Shown here one piece after another: positions 15,852 through 23,700 of a stretch of 64,000 nucleotides of DNA (positions within the stretch are counted from its first letter, which is position 1; every line of letters begins with the position of its first letter). The translations under genes were made by a program, and so were the position numbers. The notes beneath the pieces were generated by a model. It saw only the letters and a program-made list of their open reading frames with translations. It was not told the DNA's origin and did not search any database. Where the stretch lies: the NCBI RefSeq assembly GCF_000688455.1, contig NZ_JIAL01000001.1, positions 2,201,001 to 2,265,000 of the forward strand, in the 5' to 3' direction. Origin of the DNA: Pseudacidobacterium ailaaui. Its GTDB lineage: Bacteria; Acidobacteriota; Terriglobia; Terriglobales; Acidobacteriaceae.

Positions 15852-17405
15852 ATGAAAGTAAGTTTGTTTTTTGAAAGTGCGGGAGTGGCAATTCTCGCAT
15901 TGTTGCCCTTTTTGTGGGAATTTTTGCTGCCAGACCATTTGGTGATTTATCACAATCTTCAACCGGTCTCTACCATTACTGGTTCCCTTGCCATCATCCT
16001 GCTTCTGGCCATTGTTTTTGCCTTGATTCTTCTGTTCTTTCTTGACCGATTTGATCCTGGGTATAACAGCCTGGGGTGGGCTGCCGTCCTGATATGGGCC
16101 TTTGCCCGGAGCACGGGCAACTTGTTCTTTTTGCTCAGTTATTACGATGTGGAGACCTTTCCCGGAAGGCATGTGAAAACCCTCCTCCAGTACGGAATTG
16201 CGGCTATCGTTCTGTTCCTCTGGTGGCGATTGCGCGGGAAATTCCAAAGCGCGGTCCGGGCCAGCCGGGTCTTATTTTTCTCCATTGGATGCTGCGTTGT
16301 ATGGATGCTTCCTCAGCTGGTCGCCATTACTGTACACTGTGCGGCCCCGGTCCAGTCTTTCTCCCGCCCAAAGCTGAAGGACTCTGTCAACTCTTCATCG
16401 GCCCGAATTGTCTGGGTCCTTTTTGATGAATTGTCGTATGCCCAGGTTTTTGAGCATCCTCAGCCCGGGCTTTCTCTGCCAAATTTCGAGCAATTCAAGA
16501 AAAAAAGCGTCTCTTTTGCCAATGTTCAGCCAGCCGGGTACTTTACCGACATTATTGTCCCCTCGCTTTTTCTGGGGCGGAGATTAGACAAGGTCCGAAG
16601 CTCAATCCAGGGAGACTTGTTCATTTATCCCAGAGAGACGCAAAAGTGGGAGCCTTTTCGTCCGGACGAGACGGTCTTTCATGATGCGCAGCATCTGGGA
16701 TGGAGCACCGGTGTTGCAGGCTGGTATAACCCATATTGCCACATCCTTGCCAGCGTTTTGGATTTCTGCTTCTGGGAATCTATCAATCCGTTCTTTCACG
16801 GAATGTCAGACCGCGCTCCCATGCTGGTGAATGTCCGCGACTTTTTGGTCGAACTCAGCTTCTCCCGAATCAAGGGAAACTCCGCCAGTGTGCATTTTGC
16901 CAGTAACGCACATGCGCAGGAATATGAAAATATTCTCCCTGCCGCCGAGGCCCTGGCCGGCAATGATGCTATTCGATTTGCTTTTATCCACCTTCCCGTG
17001 CCGCATCCTCCGGGAATTTATAACCGGGCCACGCATACCTACAGCGAGCATGGTACGTATCTTGATAATCTTGTCCTGGCAGACCAGACGTTCTGTGCTC
17101 TTTTACAGGCCCTCAAGCACGGCGGCGGCGATTCTCATACCATTTTGATTGTCTCTTCGGACCATTCCTGGCGTGTTGGGATGTGGAAGATGAACAACAC
17201 GACGTGGACGAAGGAGGAAGAGCGGGCCAGCGGCGGAAAGTTTGACCCTCGTCCTGTATTGATGGTGCATTTCCCGGACGAGACCACCGGAGAAACAATT
17301 GCTCAACCGTTTGCAGAAATCAAAACACGGCAACTGATTGATGCCATGTTGCAGGGCCAATTGCATTCACCGCAGGACCTGGACCGCTGGCTTGCCACCA
17401 AATAA
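15852..17405 (+). CDS. Membrane-anchored sulfatase/alkaline-phosphatase superfamily protein
   Basis: Likely transfers or removes a phosphate- or sulfate-linked group on an envelope glycan. The 517-residue protein has four or five membrane helices in residues 1-170, as in phosphoethanolamine- and phosphoglycerol-transferases, and a periplasmic catalytic domain from about 185. Superfamily landmarks are WVLFDELSY (first metal aspartate), GYFTDIIVPSLFLG (probable nucleophile Thr), FIHLPVPHPP and SSDHSWR (second metal site). No Cys-type sulfatase signature CxPxR is present, so phosphotransfer is more likely than sulfatase activity. It is the third gene of the operon starting at 14182, closed by a hairpin. 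Confidence 0.82.
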   Translation: MKVSLFFESAGVAILALLPFLWEFLLPDHLVIYHNLQPVSTITGSLAIILLLAIVFALILLFFLDRFDPGYNSLGWAAVLIWAFARSTGNLFFLLSYYDVETFPGRHVKTLLQYGIAAIVLFLWWRLRGKFQSAVRASRVLFFSIGCCVVWMLPQLVAITVHCAAPVQSFSRPKLKDSVNSSSARIVWVLFDELSYAQVFEHPQPGLSLPNFEQFKKKSVSFANVQPAGYFTDIIVPSLFLGRRLDKVRSSIQGDLFIYPRETQKWEPFRPDETVFHDAQHLGWSTGVAGWYNPYCHILASVLDFCFWESINPFFHGMSDRAPMLVNVRDFLVELSFSRIKGNSASVHFASNAHAQEYENILPAAEALAGNDAIRFAFIHLPVPHPPGIYNRATHTYSEHGTYLDNLVLADQTFCALLQALKHGGGDSHTILIVSSDHSWRVGMWKMNNTTWTKEEERASGGKFDPRPVLMVHFPDETTGETIAQPFAEIKTRQLIDAMLQGQLHSPQDLDRWLATK

Positions 17406-17431
17406 TGCAGGCGCCCCGTGAGGCGCCTGCA
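17406..17431 (+). terminator. Strong hairpin after the envelope operon
   Basis: TGCAGGCGCC and GGCGCCTGCA form a 10-bp perfect stem with a 6-base loop, starting directly after the stop codon. There is no T-run after it, so it may act as an mRNA-stabilising end or a factor-assisted terminator. Confidence 0.6.
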
Positions 17432-17487
17432 TCTTCCAGTCTTGCAGCATCCCTCCCCCCAGTGAAGCTGCATGACTGAAACCTGCT

Positions 17488-18111
17488 TTACATGGGCAAT
17501 CCGTTATATGCATCCACGTAGGGCTTTAACTGGTCGAGCACGACTTCAATGGGTACGGCCTGTCCCTGCTCTACCTTCAGGCGTGGGTCCTCTACGATTG
17601 GCACCAGTACCAGCCTGTCCTCCACACGTCGGCCCACAAAGTACATATTGAAGGCCGGGATGCGAACAACAAACTCATTCTCATTGTGACGGTTGCCTGC
17701 AAGGCGTTTCACAATGTCTGCATTGCCAAAGCTGGAGGGCGTGTAACCGGATTCGTTATGGACAATGGTTACGCCTGTCTTCACCTGACCATCTACCGTA
17801 ACGGGGTACATGGTTTCGGTGCTCTGCGTCAGCAACGTATTCGGGTCCTGGCCGGCCTGATAGCTTTTCAATCTGTCCAGACCAATGTTGTAGACCTGCA
17901 GAGGCGGGGCCAGCTGCGCACGCCGGACCTGGTCCAGTGAGTCAAAGCCCAGGCTTTTGTAGTTTTGTTCGTTGACAAGCTTCTGTAACACGCCGATGGC
18001 GTCCTGTGCTGCCTGCTGCGGCTGCTGCGCCGGAGGCTTAGGCTGACTGGGGTGCTTAGAGCAACCTGCCATGAAAAGAACACCCAGGGCAAAAATTCCC
18101 AGATACCGCAT
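17488..18111 (-). CDS. Lipoprotein partner of the C70 protease
   Basis: Function unknown. The 207-residue product starts MRYLGIFALGVLFMAGCSK, a lipoprotein signal with lipobox MAGC, followed by a Pro/Gln-rich linker (residues 20-35) and a folded domain of about 165 residues. The ATG at 18111 follows GGGAGGG and lies 1 base after the stop codon of the upstream protease gene (TAACATG), so both are made from one message. The pairing suggests a substrate, inhibitor or anchoring partner of the protease. Confidence 0.72.
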   Translation of the reverse strand: MRYLGIFALGVLFMAGCSKHPSQPKPPAQQPQQAAQDAIGVLQKLVNEQNYKSLGFDSLDQVRRAQLAPPLQVYNIGLDRLKSYQAGQDPNTLLTQSTETMYPVTVDGQVKTGVTIVHNESGYTPSSFGNADIVKRLAGNRHNENEFVVRIPAFNMYFVGRRVEDRLVLVPIVEDPRLKVEQGQAVPIEVVLDQLKPYVDAYNGLPM

Positions 18112-18112
18112 G

Positions 18113-18700
18113 TTATTGCCCTCCCGTGTAGGTGATGTTGTAGAAATCGTTCCAGTGGGTGTGGTCCCAGCCCGTGCCACCCACATATTTGTCATAGGTA
18201 TAGACTTCCTGCACGCCACCTGTAGGGGGCCATGGATTGTTCACGCTCACATAATTTGTGCCGTCTATCGTTACATATCCAGTGGCCACCATCATGTGCC
18301 CACCTCCGCCATTCCAGTGCCAGGAGAAGGCAAAGGGCTTCTTGGAGCAATAAATCTGGCTTTGGATCTGCGCCCAGCTCAAGGGTGCATCCGAAGTACT
18401 ATCTGCTTTGAAGCTGTATTTGTCATATTCCGGCCAACCGCCATTGACACAAGCCGAGGGTACAGGAGAATTGCAGCAGTCGCTGCGTCCGAACTCCTTG
18501 TTCGCCTCATCACACTGCTGGATGTTCGAAGCCGGATGAATGTAGTTCATTGTCATTTGTCCGCTCGCCGCCCAGCACCACATATTGGTCTGCTGTCCAT
18601 TGAGCGTCACTGGTACGGAACCAATGTTGCCCGGGTTGCAGCATCCCGCCAAAGAAGCAGACAACGCAAAAATGCACGCCGTCTGCACCGCTTTCCACAT
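18113..18700 (-). CDS. Papain-like cysteine protease lipoprotein (C70/AvrRpt2-like)
   Basis: Envelope-anchored protease. The 195-residue protein has a lipoprotein signal with lipid-accepting Cys20 (SLAGC). The catalytic region resembles the C70 family (AvrRpt2 and bacterial relatives): nucleophile C42 in QTNMWCWAASGQ, His135 in GGGGHMMVATGY and Asn155 or its neighbour in VNNPWPP. Five further cysteines (63, 75, 76, 84 and 118) may form disulfides in the periplasm. It is divergent from the Gcr-family gene at 18835 and coupled to the lipoprotein at 17488-18111. Confidence 0.8.
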   Translation of the reverse strand: MWKAVQTACIFALSASLAGCCNPGNIGSVPVTLNGQQTNMWCWAASGQMTMNYIHPASNIQQCDEANKEFGRSDCCNSPVPSACVNGGWPEYDKYSFKADSTSDAPLSWAQIQSQIYCSKKPFAFSWHWNGGGGHMMVATGYVTIDGTNYVSVNNPWPPTGGVQEVYTYDKYVGGTGWDHTHWNDFYNITYTGGQ

Positions 18701-18834
18701 GGAACGCCTCCTCGCGCCGGCCCTCCTTCAGGACTTGCGGGCCATTTGCTATGCAGGGTAGTGCGTTGCAATGCAAGGGCGTTTCATCAGAAGTGCGTCA
18801 TTTCACGCAAAACACGCTAGTATTTGGAAAAACA

Positions 18835-20940
18835 ATGCCTTTCTTGCGAACAACGCGCCGTTTTTTCCGTCAACGCCGACTGGGCAGGCGGGCCATTTTT
18901 GTCCAACCGGACCGTAACCTGAGAGAGCGCACGCAGTCCTTTTGTGAAGCATCGACGGCCATGGCCCGCAGGCGTCATCTTGTGGCCCTGTTTTCGTATA
19001 TCTGGCACCGGCCCAACGAACGGGGATTCGCCTTTGTTTTGCTGCGCTGGATCCGTCTACTGGAACAAAACAAAGAGCTTCGGCTCAAGTTTGAAAGCGC
19101 CTGGAAGGTCTTTCTTGCAGAGCATGACACAGTGCCGCTTCTCTCAGACACAGGGCTTTCCTTCCATCCTGCCCTCATCCCCGAAGTTTTTCGGCGGTTT
19201 TTTCAGAGATTGTTGCCCTCCGCGCGTGAAGACGAGGACATCGGCCGTTTATTCACGGCGATTTTTTCATCGCCCCATGCGGTCCGACGCTTTCTGGATT
19301 TGGACGGAACAACTTTCCGTCGTCTGATCCGTTTGTTATGGCCAAAGCACGGACTTGCTGCGTTGCCCCGCTTACGCGAAGACTTGTGCCAGTCATTGAT
19401 TCTGCTGGCTACACGCGTAGCCGGACGAGGTGCTTCCGCTGCGCTCCGCCGACGAAGCACAACTGCACGGGTCGAGGACTCGCCCTTTTACAAACTTATC
19501 TTCGCCACGGAGACCTTTGTCCAGTCTGTTGAAAAAGACCCTCACAGCGCGTTGCAGCAGCTTCTGGAGGCAGTGCAGGCGTGTCGCGCTGAGATGCGTC
19601 AGATTCACGCTCACATGGAGGAAGCAGGAGTCAGCACGTCCCTGGTCTTTGACCTCAACAGTATGGACGCGTCGCTCGATCGTATGCAGCAGATTGCCGC
19701 TGCGTTTGTGTCGAATATCAAACAGGACCTGCGTCCTGTGCGTCAGTTGCTTACTGCTCTGATTGAAGGACGGCTGGAAGACACGCGCATTCTGCCGTTG
19801 ATCCGTCAGAATGTGAATCTGCTTGCACGTAAGACCGTCGAAAGGACAGGACACAGCGGCGAGCACTATATCGCAAACAATCGTGAAGAATATTGGCAGA
19901 TGTGGCTGGCTGCCGCCGGAGGAGGTCTGCTCACGGTCTTTACAGCGGCCCTCAAGCTGCGCATCATGGAGAGCCCGCACTCGCTTTTTGTAGAAGGATT
20001 TCTGATTGGCACAGACTACGCCATCAGTTTTCTGTTGATGCACACACTCGGTCTTGCGCTTGCCACCAAACAGCCCTCCATGACCGCTGCGGCCTTTGCT
20101 GGAATCGTACGTGAAAACCGAGGCGTTTCTCGCTGGAGCAAGATTGCAGAGTTTGCAGCGCGGATCTGTCGGACGCAGCTTGCCGCGGCCTTTGGCAATG
20201 TGCTCGCAGTCTGCCTGGGGGCGGTGGCTTTTGAGCAGTTATGGGTGCGCATTTTTTCGGCGCCTTATCTGCCGCAAAAAACTGCGGCCTATGTGTATGA
20301 ATCGTTGCATCCGCTGACTTCCGGTACGGCCATCTACGCTGCTGTTACTGGAGTGATTTTGTGGCTTGCCGCAGTCATTGGCGGTTGGTGCGAAAACTTT
20401 GCCGTATACAATCGCATACCCCAGGCAATTGCCCAACATCCGCTGGGCACAAAAATTGGTGCACGCCGGATGCAGCGCCTCGCAAACTGGTTTGAGAACA
20501 ATATTTCTGGCTGGAGCACAAACATCACGCTCGGCTATATGCTGGGTTTTACGCCAGCGATTGCGCACTTTTTCGGCGTCCCGCTTGATGTGCGCCACGT
20601 AACGCTGAGTACTGGAATGATGGCCCTCGCTGCTGCGCGTTTTGGGCTGAGCACGCTTGGTCATCACTGGTTTTACATGGCAATCGCCGGTTTGGGGATT
20701 ACCTTTTTTCTGAATCTCGGCGTCAGTTTTTTAATTGCTGCCAATACGGGACTGCGTGCCTACAATGTTCCCCATCATGAGCGGATGCAGATCCTCAAAT
20801 ACCTCGTCAGTCAGATATTCCGCTCTCCGATACGGTTTGTATTGCCCATGTATGGAAAGGAAGTGGGTCCTCTGTCAGACAAAAACTCCGGAGTTGCGGC
20901 GGAGCGCCCGTATCACGATGCCGAATCATGGCGCACGTAG
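18835..20940 (+). CDS. Gcr-family 'site-specific recombinase' membrane protein
   Basis: The 701-residue protein belongs to the family named after gonococcal Gcr. The family name says recombinase, but the sequence looks like a membrane protein: residues about 1-340 are soluble and helical, and the second half has several hydrophobic helices (for example FLIGTDYAISFLLMHTLGLA, ITLGYMLGFTPAIAHFFGVP, MAIAGLGITFFLNLGVSFLI). No Tyr- or Ser-recombinase active site is visible. The ATG at 18835 is preferred; in-frame codons upstream have no ribosome binding site. No inverted or directly repeated target DNA is seen nearby. Confidence 0.8.
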   Translation: MPFLRTTRRFFRQRRLGRRAIFVQPDRNLRERTQSFCEASTAMARRRHLVALFSYIWHRPNERGFAFVLLRWIRLLEQNKELRLKFESAWKVFLAEHDTVPLLSDTGLSFHPALIPEVFRRFFQRLLPSAREDEDIGRLFTAIFSSPHAVRRFLDLDGTTFRRLIRLLWPKHGLAALPRLREDLCQSLILLATRVAGRGASAALRRRSTTARVEDSPFYKLIFATETFVQSVEKDPHSALQQLLEAVQACRAEMRQIHAHMEEAGVSTSLVFDLNSMDASLDRMQQIAAAFVSNIKQDLRPVRQLLTALIEGRLEDTRILPLIRQNVNLLARKTVERTGHSGEHYIANNREEYWQMWLAAAGGGLLTVFTAALKLRIMESPHSLFVEGFLIGTDYAISFLLMHTLGLALATKQPSMTAAAFAGIVRENRGVSRWSKIAEFAARICRTQLAAAFGNVLAVCLGAVAFEQLWVRIFSAPYLPQKTAAYVYESLHPLTSGTAIYAAVTGVILWLAAVIGGWCENFAVYNRIPQAIAQHPLGTKIGARRMQRLANWFENNISGWSTNITLGYMLGFTPAIAHFFGVPLDVRHVTLSTGMMALAAARFGLSTLGHHWFYMAIAGLGITFFLNLGVSFLIAANTGLRAYNVPHHERMQILKYLVSQIFRSPIRFVLPMYGKEVGPLSDKNSGVAAERPYHDAESWRT

Positions 20941-21048
20941 GTTATTGAGAGATGTCCTGCCCTGGAGCATCCCATCAGGAAAGTGGTTGGGGCGTCTGGA
21001 CTGTAACTGCATGTTAAAAAATTTCATTGACATCAACGAGACAAAACA

Positions 21049-21078
21049 ATGATCTTCATCGACTCCAATATCTTCTAA
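21049..21078 (+). pseudogene. Possible vapC (PIN toxin) stub
   Basis: An ATG at 21049 reads MIFIDSNIF and then stops. These nine residues match the usual start of VapC PIN-domain toxins, including the catalytic Asp5. The ATG overlaps the stop of an upstream frame ending ETKQ (ATGA overlap), as in vapBC operons. Nothing of the remaining 120 or so toxin codons survives. The next gene's ribosome binding site begins 12 bases later. With only nine residues a chance match is possible. Confidence 0.3.
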
Positions 21079-21102
21079 GCTTGATGTCAGGAGGAGGGCC
21101 CA

Positions 21103-22152
21103 TTGCGAATCAGCGCTACGTCAGCCGTCTATCCGCCGCACTATTACACACAGCGGCAGGTCGTAGAGGCACTGCTGGAGTTCTGGGGTAGCAATCCGGA
21201 AAAGGCCCAGGTCCTGGAGCGTCTCCACGCGCGAACGGGTGTGGAGGGGAGATACTTTTCGTGCAGGCTGGAGGAGTATCGCGCGCTAGACACATGGGGA
21301 AAAGCCAACGATATCTGGATCAAAGTTGCTGAGCAGCTTGGGGAAAGGGCGATTGATTGTGCGTTACAATCAGCCGGACTCGCCCGCGACCAGATAAACG
21401 CAATCTTTTTTGTGTCTGTTACCGGCGTTGCCAGTCCATCCATCGATGCTTTGTTGGTAAATCGTCTTGGACTTTCGGCTCATATCAAGCGAAATCCTAT
21501 GTTTGGACTTGGTTGTGTCGCCGGAGCGGCCGGCTTGGCGCGTGCTGCTGACTATGTGCGCGCTTATCCGGATCAGATTGCTTTGCTGCTCTCGGTAGAG
21601 CTGTGCTCGCTTACATGGCAGCGTGATGATCTTTCCGTAGCAAACCTGATTTCCTCCGGTCTGTTTGGCGACGGCGCAGCGGCTGTGCTGATTGCAGGCG
21701 AAAAGACAGGGCTGAAGGGGCCGCGCATTCTGGGGAACCATCAGGTCTTTTACCCGAATACGAAGGACGTGATGGGCTGGAGAATTTCTGAGAAGGGCTT
21801 CACAATTGTGCTTTCCCCAGATGTGCCAAGGGTTGTTGAGGAGAACCTTGGCCGCGATGTAGACGCCTTTCTGATGGCCCAGGGGATGACGCGCAAGGAC
21901 ATTGGGAGGTGGATCATGCACACCGGAGGGCCAAAAATTCTGGAGGCCACGGCCAGGTCTCTGGGGCTGAAAGACAGTGATCTTGCTGTTTCCTGGGAGA
22001 TGCTGCGCCGTGTGGGAAATCTTTCCTCTGCTTCGGTCCTGGTGGTACTGGATGAAGTGATGAAAAAACATCGTCCGCAGCCAGGCACCACGAGTGTTCT
22101 GGCCGCCATGGGGCCAGGTTTTTGCGCAGAGATGCTGCTTCTGGAGTGGTAG
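21103..22152 (+). CDS. Type III polyketide synthase (chalcone/stilbene synthase family)
   Basis: Condenses acyl-CoA starters with malonyl-CoA to make alkylpyrones, alkylresorcinols or similar lipids in the cytoplasm. The 349-residue protein has the catalytic triad Cys138 (PMFGLGCVAGAAGLARA), His273 (IMHTGGPKILE) and Asn306 (RRVGNLSSASV). The start is TTG at 21103 with GGAGGAGGG upstream. The acidic VELCS and GDGAAAVLI segments are also typical. No methyltransferase, oxidase or acyl-activating gene adjoins it, so the product cannot be predicted. A hairpin follows the stop codon. Confidence 0.92.
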   Translation: MRISATSAVYPPHYYTQRQVVEALLEFWGSNPEKAQVLERLHARTGVEGRYFSCRLEEYRALDTWGKANDIWIKVAEQLGERAIDCALQSAGLARDQINAIFFVSVTGVASPSIDALLVNRLGLSAHIKRNPMFGLGCVAGAAGLARAADYVRAYPDQIALLLSVELCSLTWQRDDLSVANLISSGLFGDGAAAVLIAGEKTGLKGPRILGNHQVFYPNTKDVMGWRISEKGFTIVLSPDVPRVVEENLGRDVDAFLMAQGMTRKDIGRWIMHTGGPKILEATARSLGLKDSDLAVSWEMLRRVGNLSSASVLVVLDEVMKKHRPQPGTTSVLAAMGPGFCAEMLLLEW

Positions 22153-22160
22153 GAAGAAAA

Positions 22161-22188
22161 CCGGAGCGCCGGGCATCTGACGCTCCGG
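22161..22188. terminator. Hairpin between convergent genes
   Basis: CCGGAGCG and CGCTCCGG form an 8-bp stem with a 12-base loop, 9 bases after the polyketide synthase stop. The T-tract is weak, so its efficiency is uncertain. Confidence 0.5.
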
Positions 22189-22207
22189 AAATCAACAGGA
22201 ACACACT

Positions 22208-22480
22208 TTACTGGAACTGCTTGATTGCGTCCCACACATAGACGCCAATTATGGTTGCGGACAAGATACAGGTTGCGCCTGTTGCCAGGCGGACAAGAGG
22301 TTGAAGTCGGTTTACCTTCTGCACAATCTCACTCTGTTGCTGCTCTTCATGGCTTCCTGCCGGATCGAGAAAGAGCTGGTCTTCCTCATAACGGGTGAGT
22401 GTTCCACGATAAGCGAGAAGGACCAGAAGGAAGGCTGTGACGACGGCCCAGACGATCCACAGAACAAGCATGATGCTCAT
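22208..22480 (-). CDS. Small two-helix membrane protein
   Basis: Function unknown. The 90-residue product has hydrophobic helices at about 3-23 (IMLVLWIVWAVVTAFLLVLL) and 64-85, with a charged central loop (EEDQLFLDPAGSHEEQQQSE), giving both ends on the same side. The ATG at 22480 follows TTGAGGTG. It is convergent with the polyketide synthase gene and separated by a hairpin. Confidence 0.7.
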   Translation of the reverse strand: MSIMLVLWIVWAVVTAFLLVLLAYRGTLTRYEEDQLFLDPAGSHEEQQQSEIVQKVNRLQPLVRLATGATCILSATIIGVYVWDAIKQFQ

Positions 22481-22692
22481 GGAGCACCTCAAGGGTTCGA
22501 ATTAGAGCCGGTCCCAGGTACGAGCGGGCCGAACGGATGGCCCGGGGGTAAGTGAGGCCGTTCGCAGACATATTAGTCCCAAACGCCTCAAAATGAATAG
22601 TGTCTTTTTGTTGAGAATGAAGCTGGATTGGCAACCTCTTGCTATGCAAGCGATTCCATATAGCTGTATCGCTTGACGGAGGGCCATTCAGC

Positions 22693-23136
22693 ATGATTTC
22701 GTCCCGGAAATTTCGTTCCGTCCAGTGGGTTGCTACTCTGCTGGCCAGCGTTGCCCTCATCTGGTTGGCCGGCTGCACGTCAAGGCCCCACTCGGATGAA
22801 CAGCTACAGCAGCAGGCAGCCAAAACTACGGAACAGGTAAAGGCCGGAGCCAAGCAGGCGGCTGAGGATGCCAAGGTCGCAGCGGCCAACGCCGAACGCA
22901 AGATCAACGATGTTGCTCAGGGGGTAAAAGAGGGATGGAAGAGCGGCTCCCCGGCCCGGGTCAATATCAACACAGCTTCCCAGCAGACCCTGGAAACCCT
23001 GCCCGGAATTACGCGGTCCCGGGCAGCACGCATCATTCAGGGACGACCCTATGCGGACCGGCAGGACCTGGTCAGTAAAGGGATCCTCACGCAGCAGCAA
23101 CTGGACCGGATCTCAGAAAAAATCACCACAGAATAG
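22693..23136 (+). CDS. Lipoprotein with ComEA-like helix-hairpin-helix domain
   Basis: The 147-residue product starts with a lipoprotein signal (lipobox LAGC, lipid Cys28), continues with an Ala/Lys/Glu-rich helical stretch (residues 35-85) that would extend from the membrane, and ends in a helix-hairpin-helix domain (residues 88-147) with INTASQQTLETLPGITRSRA, the same motif as in ComEA DNA-uptake proteins. GGAGGG precedes the ATG. A DNA-binding or ComEA-like role in the envelope is inferred; no competence genes adjoin it. Confidence 0.82.
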   Translation: MISSRKFRSVQWVATLLASVALIWLAGCTSRPHSDEQLQQQAAKTTEQVKAGAKQAAEDAKVAAANAERKINDVAQGVKEGWKSGSPARVNINTASQQTLETLPGITRSRAARIIQGRPYADRQDLVSKGILTQQQLDRISEKITTE

Positions 23137-23263
23137 CAGAGAAAGATGATTTTCCCACCCGATTGAGCAACAGAGAGGTTGAATCCAGCGCGGTCTCCCT
23201 TTCATCCAATAAACCGAGTTTGTGCGTTAAACTGATAGAAGCAGCTTTCTCAAGGAGAACCGC

Positions 23264-23635
23264 ATGGCAACGACAACGGTAACCCCCGAAACCACGGAAG
23301 TGAAAAAAACGCCGATTACGCTTACCAGTAAGGCAGTGGAAAAGGTCCGTGAAATTATGGCAACGCAGGACCCTCTTCCGGCAGGGCTGCGCATCGGTGT
23401 AGTGGGTGGCGGATGTTCCGGTTTCCAGTATTCGATGTCATTTGAGAATCAATCTGGCATGATGGACAAGGTCTTCAACTTTGATGGCTTGAAGGTCTTC
23501 GTGGATGCGACCTCGCTGATGTATCTGAATGGCTGCACAGTGGATTACGTCGAGACCCTGGAAGCGGCTGGCTTCAAGTTTGACAATCCTAACACCAAGA
23601 GCACCTGCGGTTGCGGATCTTCTTTCAGCGTATAA
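23264..23635 (+). CDS. erpA: Iron-sulfur cluster insertion protein ErpA/IscA
   Basis: A-type carrier that delivers Fe-S clusters to apoproteins in the cytoplasm. The 123-residue HesB-like protein has the three cluster-binding cysteines C51 (GGGCSGFQYSMSF), C115 and C117 (STCGCGSSFSV). ErpA is favoured over IscA by the spacing and by the absence of iscSU neighbours, but the two are hard to tell apart without alignment. AAGGAGAA precedes the ATG. A terminator follows at 23672. Confidence 0.9.
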   Translation: MATTTVTPETTEVKKTPITLTSKAVEKVREIMATQDPLPAGLRIGVVGGGCSGFQYSMSFENQSGMMDKVFNFDGLKVFVDATSLMYLNGCTVDYVETLEAAGFKFDNPNTKSTCGCGSSFSV

Positions 23636-23671
23636 GCTATCGGCTGGCGGGGTAGGACAGGGTCTGAAGAG

Positions 23672-23700
23672 AAAGGCGTGGTCATCCACGCCTTTTCTAT
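23672..23700. terminator. Bidirectional terminator after erpA
   Basis: AAAGGCGTGG and CCACGCCTTT form a 10-bp perfect stem with a 4-base TCAT loop and a following TCTATTT tract. It serves erpA and the convergent CPBP gene, whose stop codon lies at its edge. Confidence 0.85.
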
